Of a DNA stretch of 64,000 nucleotides, positions 45,348-57,676 are shown in pieces. The position numbers and the translations under genes were made by a program. The notes under the pieces were generated by a model. It saw nothing but the letters and a program-made list of their open reading frames with translations, was not told the origin of the DNA and made no database searches. The stretch's first letter is position 1. Each line of letters begins with the position of its first letter. The DNA comes from Chiua virens (taxonomy: Eukaryota; Basidiomycota; Agaricomycetes; Boletales; Boletaceae), in NCBI GenBank assembly GCA_019787685.1, contig JAHNUO010000049.1, positions 1-64,000 of the forward strand, given 5' to 3'.

Positions 45348-48300
45348 ATGTGGTTAAACATCGCGTTCCTCCTCAGTGCGGTCTTATACGCCTCTCGTGC
45401 TTCTGGCCTCGGGTCCTCTTGTTCGGCGCCTCTGGGCGGTGGTACTGCGTCACCAAGTGATCCTTATTGGTTCGAGACCATCAAACACCAGGGAGCATCC
45501 CCTTTCAATCCAGACCCGAGTTCATATCAAGTTTTCCGCAACGTTAAAGACTTTGGAGCCAAAGGTGATGGCGTCACCGACGATACGGCCGCAATCAAGT
45601 TAGTTTCCACAATCCCGTGAAAAATCCCACTGATGTTTGCATTTTCAGTTTAGCTATGTCGTCTGGAAGTCGTTGCGGGAACGACACATGCACTTCATCA
45701 ACGTATGCATGAGGTCTTTCTGTACACACTCTGTGACTAACCTTGACTTTGTAGTCTCTCTCCGGCAATTGTGTATATCCCTCAGGGGTAAATTGATTGG
45801 ATTTGATTCGAGCACGGACGCTGATTCACAATCAGTAATTATCTGGTCTCATCGCCAATTAATACCTACTATTATACCCAAATCATCGGAGATGCCAAGA
45901 ATCCTCCAACTCTTCTCGCAAGCTCCAGCTTCAGCGGATTTGCGGTCATTGGTCAGTCCTACAGTGTCCTGTCAGGGAATTAGATCTAAATTGAAGTAGA
46001 CGCCAACCCTTACATTCCCAATGGCTATGGTGCTCAGTGGTTCACCAATCAAAACAACTTGTAGGCACTATTGAGTGCATGTCCTTGGTCTTTCGCTGAG
46101 ATTTATCTTGATGTAGCTTCCGCTCGGCGCGGAACTTAATCATCGATTTGAGACGGATTCCCTCCGGTAACTCGGCCATTGGTTTGCACTGGCAGGTGGC
46201 TCAGGCGACTTCGTTGGTTAATATTGTGGTCGAGATGTCGACTGCTTCGGGCACCAACCAGATAGGTCAGTGATGGAAGCCATTCATTGAGATGAGCCTA
46301 ATCTCTTGTCAATAGGATTGTTCATGGAGAACGGAAGGTAGACGTTTATCATAACTGAGGGATGACCACTTACATCGTCTTCATTGTGTTAGTGGTGGTT
46401 TCATTGGGGGTAAGTTGCGGCAATTGAGTATACACTATGATATTGCCACTGACGCCTCACTAGACGTTGTTTTCAATGGAGGTATTCAAGACAATTGGCG
46501 AACGAAGATCATAATGTTGAACTTTGATCAGGAAAGATTGGCATCGAGGTTGGGAGCCAACAATTCACAGTCCGCAATCTTACAGTCAATAACTGCAACA
46601 CCGGTGAGTTGAGGCGCAACTTATGTAATTGAACAATAACTCAGTGTAGTACCACTGCTAGCTGTATCGGGTATCTGGAACTGGGGTCCGTGCTTCCACC
46701 GTATCAGCCAATGGAACGTACTACTGATAACCCAATCAGGATTTACATTCCAGGGCGTTACTATCAACAACTGTCAAGTGAGTATATTTGAGCCGCTTAT
46801 CCTCCGAAGCCCCGAGTATCTGATCAACCTTCACACTGGTAGGCTGGTTTCCAATTGACTGTCGGGGGAATCACGGAGGAAGATCAGGTAAAGTATCTTT
46901 TCGCGGATACGGTCGTTCGATATCCACATGACATCTTCAGGGCGTTGGTTCGGAGACTATCATTGATGCCGTTGTCGTCGACACGCCCATATTCGTTCAG
47001 TCCTCCGTTCCCAGTAATGGTACCCTCCCTTTTGCGTTGGCTCTGAACAATATCAAGCTCACAAACGTATCGACGGCGGTCGGCGATGCCAACGGAGCTA
47101 CCATCCTCACGGGAGGTACCACTACCATCGCTTCTTGGGGCCAAGGGCACGTATATTCTGGAACGGGAGGCCAGAAGAGCTGGGTACAAAGCGCCGTTTA
47201 TTCGGCCAACAAACCCTCAGTGCTGCTTGATAGCTCCGGCCGAATCTTTGGCAAGTCGCACCCTCAGTACGCGAACTATGCCACCAGCCAGATCGTGAGC
47301 GTTAAGAGCCAAGGTGCCAAAGGTGATGGAAAGACGGATGATACCGCAGCTATCCGAAATATCTTCAACCAGGTTTGTTTACAGCTTAAAGACAATGAAT
47401 GGCGCCTTACGTCCTTCATACAGTATGCTGGATGCAAGATCATCTTCTTCGATGCGGGCGTATACTATGTCACGGATACAATCAGCATCCCAGCGGGAAC
47501 CCAGGTCGTCGGAGAGGCATGGTCTGTCATCCTCGGGGGAGGCAGTAATTTCCAATCTCAGGCCAACCCACGAGTGGTCGTACAAGCGGGCACAGCTGGC
47601 TCCCAGGGCATCCTCGAGATCAGTGACATCGTCTTCGCCACAGTTGGGCCTGGTAAGTAGAATTCTGCCTGGTGATATCTTATATGAATCCTTGCCAGCT
47701 CCCGGTGCGATCTTGCTTGAATGGAACGTCCACGACCCATCCGGGCAGCAAGGCGCCGCTGGCCTTTGGGATACGCACCTCAGGTAGGCTATCTATACTA
47801 TTACGCCACTTTTCTGATCCCTGTGATTGTCAGACTTGGAGGCGGTCAGTGCGGTGCTTCTTCTGTATACCGTACCAATTAACAAATGCCTCTAGCTGTG
47901 GGTACCAACATGCAAAATGCGCAGTGTCCTTCAGGCTCTGTGAACACAGCCTGTCAGGCAGCCTTCTTGGGAATCCATCTAACATCCGGGTCTAGCGCAT
48001 ACTTTGAGGTTTGTAATATCGATCCACTTTTCTTGCTATATGGACCAACGGACGGACAGGGAACGTGGGTATGGACTGCAGACCACGATCTTGATTCAGC
48101 CGCCTCGTCTCTAACTTCGGTCTTTACTGGGCGTGGTATACTCTCTGAATCAGCGGGTCCTGTTTGGTTCATCGGAACTTGTGAGTCACATCATACCTTT
48201 TTAACTTTGCTGGGCCTGATATGCTCCCATCGTAGCTTGTAAGTTTTCAAATGCATTGTTCCTTTAGATGCAGACTTGATAAAAGGCCATTCAAGCGGAA

Positions 48301-48901
48301 CATGCGGCTCTCTACCAGTATAACTTGGTGAACGCACAGAACCACTATATTGGCTTTGCTCAGACAGAAACTGTACGCGATCCTTGTTCTCTCCCGGCTC
48401 GTAGTCGACGGTAACCCTTGTTTTCTGTATCAGCCTTATTATCAACCCGCCCCTGCCGCTCCAGCACCATATAATTCCTCTGCCACTTATCATGATCCCA
48501 CCTTTTCTAATAGTATAACCTCTGCCTGGGCTATGTACGTGCAATCCTCGTCCAACATCCTCATCTTCGGTGCGTAGTATCTCAGGTACCTTTAGTTAAG
48601 TGGCTGAACTCTCACTTAGGTGCTGGCTTTTACAGCTTTTACCAAGTGTGTTTCTATTTGAATATCAATATCTTCTTGCCTGATCGTCTGACACATTCCA
48701 TAGATCTATGCTCAGACCTGCCTCACCACCAACTCGTGTCAGACACACATCTTCAACATTGACTCGGCATCGAGTATCAGTGTATACGGCCTGTCGACCG
48801 TCGGATCAACATATCAACTCAGCGTGGGTCAAAACGGCGTCATACAGGCGAGCGACAACTTGGATGGCTTCCAGAGCACGTTCACCGCCTGGAGCAAATG
48901 A
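45348..48901 (+). CDS. GH55 exo-beta-1,3-glucanase 2 (secreted)
   Basis: Paralogue of the gene at 38.3 kb with the same intron-rich layout. A signal peptide (MWLNIAFLLSAVLYASRA) is followed by CSAPLGGGTASPSDPYWFET, the first beta-helix opener VKDFGAKGDGVTDDTAAI and, at about 47.3 kb, the second, VKSQGAKGDGKTDDTAAI. Other landmarks are IASWGQGHVYSGTGGQ, FFDAGVYYVTDTISIPAGTQ, LLEWNVHDPSGQQGAAGLW, a WVWTADHDLDSAA segment and GAGFYSFYQ. The end is FQSTFTAWSK-stop. Protein similarity to copy 1 is high throughout but introns differ freely, so the duplication is older than that of the proteases. Predicted to act outside the cell on beta-1,3-glucan. No broken exon was noticed. Confidence 0.88.
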
Positions 48902-49769
48902 GGGCACGAAACTGCATTTCTCAGGGTAAAACCACGATGACAGAAGTGTCGACATTGTCTACCGCCTTGTTTCTTCTTTATTTCCGTCTTCCCCCTTTAT
49001 CTCCATCTCCATCTCCGTTCCTGTTCCCGTCTTCAATGCATTCATCTCGCGCGTTTTCGTTGCTAGTATGTGTTTAATTTTGCTAACGTTCCTAACGTAT
49101 GGCGTCAGTTTATCATCGAATGGTTCTAACGTTAAGTGTTCCATAACGTTCAATGTATGATCATGACTACTATCTCGGATTCGCTCGATTGCTGCTTCGT
49201 GCGCGGGCACGTGTCATGCAGCTACCAGCACCGTTGGAGACCCCGAAGGAGTGTTTAACACTAACGGTGGTGATCGGATTGTCAAAACTCGGTCCGAGTA
49301 TCAATGCATCATGATAATTCCTCTAATGTGACAACCTGAGAACTCTGATAGCCTGTACAACAAATCAATCAAATGAAGTCCGTCGTACCAGTTAGGACTA
49401 GTATACAGGTTGAACCCGACACGGGACGGTTTCGCTTCGTGCATGCCGGAATTCCGGCGTGTCCTTCAGATAGCAAGTGATAGCCCGAGCGCTTGGCCTC
49501 AAAGTTTGGAACAAATTTCCATGAAAAAAACTTTTTAGGACCCTTGTAATAATTCAATCATTGGCTCTGATTGGTGGCCTGCCCACGATTGCGAAAGAGC
49601 AGCTTCGGTCACGTCAAGAATCACTCCTCCAGATGAACTGAACTTCAATGATGCACGCTCTGCGGACCCGGTGACCGTCAATTAGGAGCGAGACGACCCA
49701 CTCATATGAATTACAGTACAAATAACCGTGAATAAAATTCTATCAACCCGCTAAAGCGTCCTCGTCGCA
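48902..49769. other. Convergent spacer, no gene supported
   Basis: Holds the 3' ends of GH55 gene 2 and the membrane protein at 49.8 kb. Contains a short run of ccatctccatctccg-type repeats near 49,000 and repeated aacgtt motifs around 49,080-49,150. No recognisable gene. Confidence 0.5.
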
Positions 49770-52121
49770 TTATTGTTCCAATCGGAAATGCACCACCATT
49801 TCCTCGTACTGGTCCCAGTACCTACGCACCCGGACCGGCACGTCCTGTGATCCACCGGCAGGCGCCATCTCCCTCGCGGCCGACGCGATGAGCAGGTGAA
49901 TCGGATCCGACACATCGAACGACTTGATGGCCGTGTGAGGCACGACCAGGTGCCCCAAGCCATCGCGCGAGATCACAGGCTGCGACGCCTCGTCTCGCTG
50001 TTCGAATTGCTCGGTATGGTGCATCGCAGCATAGCCGATCGCGACAAATGTCATGATGGCCGTGAGGGTGATAGGGACGAGCGCGTAGATACGGAAGTCG
50101 TTGAAGGACCATCCCATGGTCGTGATGTTCTGCGAGCCAACCATCGTTATCCGCATATCAGAGGTGATGTTGTGTGCATATGCTGTGTATCCGGAACGGA
50201 GAGCCTATGCATGCGTTAGACTAAGGTTTCCTGACGGATAACCATACTCACAGTTCCCGTGACTTCGACGACGCCCTTCCAGTATTCCTGCTAGAACAAT
50301 CTCAATTTTGTGAATTCGGTACAAGTATCAGAACGACTCACCAGAAATATTTGGTAGCTGTGGACCGGGGCATTTGAGAAGCTTGTCGAGCTAGAATCCA
50401 GTAATGAAAACAGCATATTTCCAAGAGAATTCACTCGGGCAGTCTGAAATGCCCACTCCTCTAGTTCAACGAACAGCGTGACCCAAAATATAATGTTGTG
50501 TTGCTGCGAGATTGATGTCGTGGCGCGTGGTGTCGCAGTTACCAGTTGGTTGGCATACAATACGGATGATTGGCTGACAAGAAGCTGGATCTCGCATATC
50601 GTTGGGGATAACGAGCCGTACTTTCCGACTCCTGCGTGGTAGACAACTGGCAAAGAGAACGTTCATGAATGGCACAAGAAACACCATGGTTTCTACTTTA
50701 CCGATCTTGTCAGCGTTGACCGAGTCTTGCCACGTGTACGGGCAGACCACTGAAGCGAGATAATTGCTATTGTTGAAATTGACCGCCGCCATCGAAGCGA
50801 TCATCCCTTCGCCAGTGATATCTAACGGGAGGTTCATTAGAGATTGGTGTCACAACGAATACGTCGTACTCGGGTTGCAGCTCATGCGTGGCAGAGTGGT
50901 ATTGGCAACAGGCACGATACCAGCAATATAACCATCCATCTCATAGGTCGCATTCACACCCACGGCTGCGATCTCGATCGGGTACCAATCAGCAGGGTTC
51001 GTGTAATTGAAACAGGACACGTTTGCTGTCAGGCCTTGCTGGGTGATGTTGTAGGTAGAGGATATTCCTTTACGATTTGTGCTCGCTTTCAAATTTCCTG
51101 GAACGGGTCCACCACCGAACGATGCGGGTGTTCCAAACGCTGATGTTGTGACGATGTCGTCGGCGCCGCCGTATCCAAAAACAGCTGAGAGAACGCCACC
51201 TGGACGTAACCTCGTCTATCCGTTAGACTCCAGGATCTCCCTTTCAAGCACGCACCAGTAGACGTGTCGTACGTGACATTATTGAAGTTGAGGACACCTG
51301 GTTCTCCAGATGCATATGAAGTGGCTTTGGTCACGCCGCCTGTGGAAGCGAAGGAAACAATGGAGTTCGAGGAGTCTGAAGGGAGCATGTACATTTGTTA
51401 TATATATATATATATATGCACGGTGAAAATGACTTACTCGGCGGCGTAACAAGGGTCCCATTGGAAAATCCAAAGGTATTGTTCATGTCTTGACCTAAGA
51501 GAGCGTCTAACGCTTGGCTACGAAGATCCAGTTCCTCGCCCGTCACGGGGACGAGTAAGTTGACTTGAACGGGCGAAAGGAACGTCGTCCAGCTATCAAG
51601 CCTCAGGTGAGCGATCAACGAGACCATTGCAAGAACCACTATCTGAACGTACGCGGAATTCACGAAGCCAAATGTCACCGCAATAATCAACGTTCCAAAG
51701 GTCGTGCCTAGGTACCTGGGTTTACGCTTGAAGTTGAACGACGCACTCGTCACGGCGACGCCCAGGCTCAAGTTGGCTAGCGATATATATCGTCGAGAAC
51801 TAAGGTGATGCCTTAGAGCATGCTTTGCCGCCCGTGTGAAGCAACTACAGCAGAGTCAGACACAAGTCTCAGTAGTGAAGCCCAAGCGAACGTCAAGGTA
51901 AGTACCTACCTCGACGTCATGGAAGTAATGACGGTCGCAACGACGGTCACCACGACGGTCGTCTCCGTGGGGTTTTTGTTCACCCACTTGGCCGTGCCGT
52001 CCGGCAGGGGAAGGGGATTTTTTATCTTGACAACAATAAAGAACGCCCATGCGATGATCAAAATAGCAAACTGGATGATGGCGACGCCCAACAGATCTCG
52101 ATTTGGCGTATGGGATATCAT
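49770..52121 (-). CDS. Unrecognised multi-pass membrane glycoprotein
   Basis: Begins MISHTPNRDLLGVAIIQFAI, a first transmembrane helix (IIQFAILIIAWAFFIVV), then VVVTVVATVIT. After an intron comes a second hydrophobic block (TLIIAVTFGFVNSAYVQIVV). A large, probably extracellular region follows, rich in Asn-x-Ser/Thr sites (NNVTYDTSTG, YNITQQGLTANVSCFNYTN, NATYEMDG, VANTTLPRMSC). Near the C-terminus lie WSFNDFRIYALVPITLTAIM, another membrane helix, and a cytosolic end finishing YEEMVVHFRLEQ (stop 49770). At least six introns are implied. This layout (helices, a long glycosylated loop, a final helix with a short tail) is frequent in agaricomycete orphan proteins, but I know no function for it. 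One intron contains a TA dinucleotide run. Confidence 0.65.
51399..51417. repeat. TA microsatellite in an intron
   Basis: An unbroken alternating TA run of 19 nt lies between coding blocks of the membrane glycoprotein gene. Confidence 0.8.
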
Positions 52122-53692
52122 CTCGTCAGTGCGATTTGTTTGGGAGAAGGAGATGGAAAGGCACTGGCTGCGAGCCCTCTATTAAGGTGCACTGGCACGC
52201 ATTCGCAGTGCAAATTCGACGCAAAGTTCTAACCCTGGTGACAGCAACACACGATTACGTTGTCCCCGCGCTTTGCTCGTGGCACGCTCATGTTCCTTCA
52301 ACTTGAAACAATGTGAACCTTCCACAGATATGACCCCGGTGCAAACGGGAGGATTGGCTGCAACACATAGTAAGACCAGTAAGACTTAGCTGTTATAACC
52401 AGCAGAACTGTAGACAGCTCGCCGAGTAAAATACCAGTTCACATTCTAGCGCTAGGTTTGATGCAGCTCGCTTCATTTTCGGGAGGGTATATATAAGTTG
52501 AAGAGCCGCCGTGTCATTGAAGGACAGATTGAATTCGGCTCCCGAGTCGGCTATTGCCATGATGCATGGTATCAATGTGTTGCCGCATTGCAGATGTCGA
52601 GACAAGTGGCATACTTGAACATGCGAGTCACCAGGATGAAGAGGGGCTAAGTCGTGGCAGCTGCCGATCCAGGTTGACCTCGCGGGCCCATCGGCCAACT
52701 TGAATGATAACGTCGTTTATAAGTGCGCGCTTATAGTAATATGGGCGGCTTCTATCGCGTTGCAAGCACGAGGCCTGAAGCTGAAGGCCACACGGGCAGG
52801 TAAGCAGGGAACAGCCTCCAAGGATCACGGTGTCGCAGCATGTTCAACGTTCAACGTTCAACGCCATCGCGAGTAACCGCCACCGCTTGGCGTGTCACGG
52901 TCAAATCTGAAGTTCATCTCCTTTCTTGAATGCCATGAGGTCCGGAGCAACGACCCTTGACCTTTCCCAGAACACGGCGGCGGTAGTGAAACATGCGCTT
53001 GGGTCTGCATCCGAATCTCATATCGCCCGGTGGAGTCAGGAACGTTCAACATGCGTGCCATGGTTCTGGAAGGCTTGGGGAGAGAGGAAAGTACCATTCA
53101 CTTCGAATTTGGGATCATTATGACTCATAGTATACAGTTAAAAACTGAGCGACTGCATCATGATCTAGATAAGTTTTCCGATAAGGTTCTGGAACAACTC
53201 CTATTGTCGACTGCTATGTACTGAATCACGCACGACGCTTGTTGTGGTCTCCCGGGTACATCGCGTGGGCCATCGAACGAGATCCGGGTCGCTTCGATCA
53301 GCTTACGGTACAGAGTCGTGACAGTCATTCTCTAACTCGCATGCCAGTGGGTGTAAAGGTTCGGACTAGTCCTCACTGGCATAGTTCATATTGACCATCA
53401 GTACTTCAGTACTCAGAGCGACCGTCATACATTGTATGAAACCCAGCAAACATAAATGTAACGCGCAAACATGACACGGATCACCCTCAAGCAAGCTACA
53501 GACATGACAAGAAAAAGCGACGACGCCAAACAATGATGGCTACACAAAATATAATGCTCCGATCCACTACCTGCTTTGCAATATACAAGGACCACGCACA
53601 CCTAGATGATCCTACTTTTCCTATATCTATCATGCCGATGCAGCACCTCTTTACGAATATAAAGGAACACGACCGCTCCTGATCCACCAGTG
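52122..53692. other. Intergenic, about 1.6 kb, unassigned
   Basis: Contains short frames on both strands (for example 52393-52698 minus and 53030-53224 plus), none recognised. A small direct repeat gttcaacgttcaacgttcaa lies at about 52,840-52,860. Confidence 0.45.
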
Positions 53693-55986
53693 TCAGCTCT
53701 TTGGTGACTCGCTGACGGCACCATACCACGGGGGCGTTGGGTTGAGCAACAACGTGCTTGTATCCCGGTCCTGTTGTGGCACAAGCGGGGAAGCATGGTA
53801 CTGTAACTGGTGTTTCTGGATCTGTTGTTGGATTTGTTGCGGCGTCTGTGGCAAAAAGGAAGAATACGACGAGTCGGTCGGGAGAGGGCTTGAGGGTAAC
53901 GTGGGGGTGCCATCGGGGACAGAGCGAACGGCGCTGCGCTCACGTTCAACAATCCTATAGGTAAATAAAATGAGTAGACGTCCGGCACGGAGATAGTAAT
54001 GTGGAAAAGAGAAGAAAGGCATTATGGGAAACCAGAAGCAAGTGAAGTACGTACCCCCGCATCACGGCTGCGGTCGTCATCCGCTTGGCGCGTCGTTTAC
54101 TCTGGTTATCCTCATACTGATCCGTCTCGTCGACAATTTCTTCCGATATAATTTCCTATCCGATCGATCAAGGGCAAGGGCAAGGTTGAGTGAACGCAAT
54201 GGTCATATGGGCGCACGGCGAACGCATCAGACCGTCGATCAGAACGACATGGCAAAATCCACGCAAGGACAGCTTACCTCGATGATATCTGTCCAATGGA
54301 TTGGCGAGGTGACGGTTGTCACGAGATAAGAAGCTAGTGGACGCACCTTCAAGAGTGATCACGCCTATGCCACCACCTGCAAGGCCGGGCATGCGGCTCA
54401 CTAGCAATAAATGCGCACGACCGGTTTGACTTTTGATAAGGAGGAAATAGCGTGAGACAAATAACCTTGTCGGGACTGAATGACATCAACATACAAGTAA
54501 TCTAATGCTTGGAAGCAATTGATGGAAGGGTGAGCTTCTGGCAGAATTGAAAGCTTGAAACTGGACACAGGAAGCGCTTTTGCAGGGTCGTATGCGAGGA
54601 GCTACTGTCAGATGAGCACAAGCACAGCATAGATGCTAGTCAAGGACCTTTTTGACTAGGAGAAGACCACGGAAAGCGAGTGGGTTTCCCGGCTCGTGTA
54701 CAGGTATACGGGAATAACCGCTATTGAGTCTGAAAAGCGATTTGAGGATCGCAAGAGGAATTATTACGACACGAATGATCATACATTGCGTCAACGGTGG
54801 AGTGATCAAGAATGGTATCCGCGCAGAGGGTGACAACATCCTAGAGGAATGGATGAAGGTGTGAAAGAAGATAACGGGAGATAGCAAACCTTGATGGGGG
54901 TCATAATTGTTTCCACATTTTTGGTGTTAAGTTCGAGGACGCCGTTGAGAATGCTTATCTCGTCATCGCGAAGGGGTTCTTCTCCGGTGCGATGGAACTG
55001 GAGGAAGGATTTGAGCTCTGCCTTTTTGTAGGTGTGAGCCTCGTTTGCGCCAAGTACAGAGTCCAAGAGTTTGGCGATGGGCCAAGCTACAGGGGCTAGA
55101 ACAGGGAGTCAAAGAAAATATTGAAGGAAGACGCGAATGACGTACCAAACAAGTACATGAGACAGAGGACAAAGGGGGCACAACGAGCCCCGATTGCGAG
55201 GCCATACCTGACGCTTGCAGCTTGAGGGATGATCCTGAAGGAAGGTCGAAGGGGGTCTAAAGAGGAGAGAAAGTCGTACGTACTCGCTGTAGGAAATACG
55301 TCGGAGGCGGGAACGGAGGAACAATGTGACACGTACCCAAAGATGACTGACGCGAATTCGAAGATGAGGAAGCGAGAAATGGGGAGATGAATATGAACAT
55401 CGTACCGATAGCGGTAGTGGAGATGGCCACGGCCGCAATACCGCCGCCAATCTAGACAATACGATAATCATACCAAGCAAAGTCAGATGATGCTTACGGC
55501 TCCGTCGAGAAAAATGGGTAAACTCTCGTTGATGATCTGGGGGCAAGTGAGCAGGGGAGGGAGAAGGAAGGGGGTGTACGGACGACGTTGGCGAGGAGGA
55601 GGACCTGGAGAAAAGAGTGAGTAGAGTTTGGAGAGGAGTGGAGAGTACTGACGACGAGGACCCAGTGGCGACCCTTGCGCATGAGATTCAAAACTGGGAG
55701 AGTGAGCACAAGGGGTGTGTGTAGAGACAGGGGTGTGTACCTTGCTGTGCGTTTTTCCTTTCGACGATGTCTTCTGAGGACGCCGCGAGAACGCGAAGGT
55801 GGAGGTCGTCGAGACCCATGAGACCGAGGGTGAGGCTAAAGCGAAGTGAGCAGAGACTCAGGGGACAAGTTGAGAATCGCACCCAGCAAAAACGCCGCCA
55901 GCGAGGACGAGGAGGGCGCTGATTGCGATTTTGACCCAGAACTCGGGTGAGTCGACTGGTTCTCGTGTGATGACGGCGAGGATCAT
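53693..55986 (-). CDS. CNNM/Mam3-type DUF21-CBS membrane protein
   Basis: Homologue of yeast Mam3 and the CNNM/CorC family, linked to magnesium and metal homeostasis at internal membranes. From the N-terminus: MILAVITREPVDSPEFWVK, hydrophobic ISALLVLAGGVFAG, LTLGLMGLDDLHLRVLAAS, VLNLMRKGRHWVLVV, VNESLPIFLDG, IPQAASVRYGLAIGARCAPF (the DUF21 core), then YKKAELKSFLQFH and LNTKNVETIMTPIK opening the CBS pair. Later come SGYSRIPVHEPGN, LLLVSRMPGLAGGGIGVITL, IISEEIVDETDQYEDN and the basic segment SKRRAKRMTTAAVMRG. The tail is Pro/Gln-rich (PQQIQQQIQKHQLQ) and ends SESPKS. About ten short introns. The start at 55986 is the first ATG after a possible intron acceptor, so an extra upstream exon cannot be excluded. 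Confidence 0.85.
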
Positions 55987-56037
55987 GAAAGAGCTGGAAA
56001 GAAAATGTTGTGTTTCGTTTTAGGCTAATAAATTTTG
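55987..56037. promoter_or_regulatory. Compact bidirectional promoter
   Basis: Only about 51 bp separate the proposed starts of the CNNM-type gene (minus) and TRM2 (plus). Either transcription starts inside the neighbouring gene, or one start codon is wrong. Confidence 0.45.
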
Positions 56038-57676
56038 ATGTTCCGACTATTTCGGACGATGAAGACCAAGTGTCGTCGCATCGAACCCTACTCGCACGAC
56101 GACGTCCTCTGGCACGACGTCCGAGCTCTTCTCACAGACGATGTAGACAGAGATCCCCCATTTCACTTTCGACAGGAGCTCGAGGTCGTCGTCGATCGAC
56201 TGTCCTCGCACGGTGACGCACTCGCACTCGGCCCAGACAAAAACTGGGTCATCGTCACACCGCTTGCTCTGCCCGGCGAGCGCATCCGCGTCCGTGTCTA
56301 CCGAAATGCACGCCTTCACTCCTTTGCCGATCTTGTAACCGTCATCGAACCAAACCCCGCCTGGCGAGACGACGACCGGGTACAGTGCAAGTACTTTGGC
56401 AAATGCTCCGGATGTCAGTACCAGATGCTCTCCTACGAAAAACAACTTGACATCAAACGCGATGTCGTCGTAAAAGCTTATAAAAACTTTTCAGGCAAGT
56501 CTTGACCTCGTCCCTGATTCTTGCTCACATCGCTCTAGACATCCCCCCATCCAAGACACCCACTGTTCTGCCAACCATTGGCTCCCCGAAACAGTACCAC
56601 TATCGCACAAAGATCACACCTCACTTTGAAGCCCCTCCAAAAAAAGCGCGCGCTAATCCCACACCCACCACCGTCACACCCGACTGGCTCAAGATCGGTT
56701 TTAACCAAGTCGGAAAAAAGTCGGTCATCGACATCGAGGTCCGTCTCTTCTCCCACTTCGTCTCATCCACTCATTCTGCGCCAGGAGTGTCCCATCGCCA
56801 CCCCCGTTCTCAACGAGGCACTCAGTCCGATACGAGAAAAGATCATCCAGTATGTCCCATAGCGATTCATCACCTTCCGTGCTGACCATACGCAGAAATA
56901 TCTGGTCCTACAAAAAAGGCGTTTCCCTCCTCCTCCGCGACTCCCTCGATCGCTCCCTCCCTATCGATACCACCTCCCCAGACGACCCCGCGAAACACAT
57001 CTGCGTCACAGACCACAAAGCCACCGTCCGCGAACGCGTCGGCGATACCTACTTTGACTTTCCTGGCCATGCCTTTTTCCAAAACAATAACGCCATCCTC
57101 GTCCCACTCACCAACTATGTCCGCGATGCCATCTTCCCATCACCACCATTTGAGAACCCACCCACCCACCTCGTCGACGCTTACTGTGGCAGCGGTCTCT
57201 TCTCCCTCCTTCTCTCCCCTCACTTTACCACCGTCGCCGGCATCGAGCTCTCCTCCGACGCCATCCAGGCTGCTACCTCCAACGCCAAACTGAACCAGCT
57301 CCCACCAGACAAATGCTCCTTTTTGGCCGGCGACGCCTCGGACATCTTTGCAACCGTCACACACTTTCCGAGGGACAAAACCGCGGTGATCATCGACCCC
57401 CCGCGCAAGGGATGTGACACCAAGTTTATTGACCAACTATTGGCATTTGGCGCGGGGACGGTTGTGTATGTGAGCTGTAATGTGCACACGCAAGCCAGGG
57501 ACGTGGGAATGATTGTCAGGCGATCCGAGGAGACGGGTGTGGGGACAGGGACGGAGACAGGGACAAGACAGGGGTACGTGTTAGAGAACCTGCGAGGGTT
57601 CGATCTGTTCCCTCAGACGGCGCACGTCGAGAGTGTGGCAGTGTTGAGACTGTCGCTAATGGAGGACCAAAGTTAG
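56038..57676 (+). CDS. TRM2: tRNA (uracil-5-)-methyltransferase
   Basis: Makes 5-methyluridine at position 54 of the tRNA T-loop. Exons 56038-56494, 56539-56738, 56785-56849 and 56896-57676 are all in phase and give 500 aa. A TRAM-like N-terminal region (GDALALGPDKNWVIV, ALPGERIRVRVYR) is followed by an iron-sulfur-type cysteine cluster CKYFGKCSGC and a later Cys in EECPIATPVLNEAL, as in RumA relatives. The methyltransferase core has the SAM motif DAYCGSGLFSLLL and GIELSSDAI, the IIDPPRKGCD motif and the catalytic-Cys segment VYVSCNVHTQARD. The first intron needs a GC donor (gcaagt at 56495) with acceptor ctctag at 56533-56538; a GT four bases later breaks the frame. An alternative start at 56059 would also fit. 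Confidence 0.9.
56495..56538 (+). other. GC-AG intron in TRM2
   Basis: 44 nt, donor tcag|gcaagt, acceptor ctctag|ac. The join gives NFS-DIPPSKTP in frame. The nearest GT donor (56499) leaves the wrong phase. Confidence 0.7.

Noticed and set aside
55109..55546. Minus-strand 145-codon frame in the CNNM-type gene
   Set aside because: The neighbouring frames with DUF21 motifs joined by short introns explain this region better.
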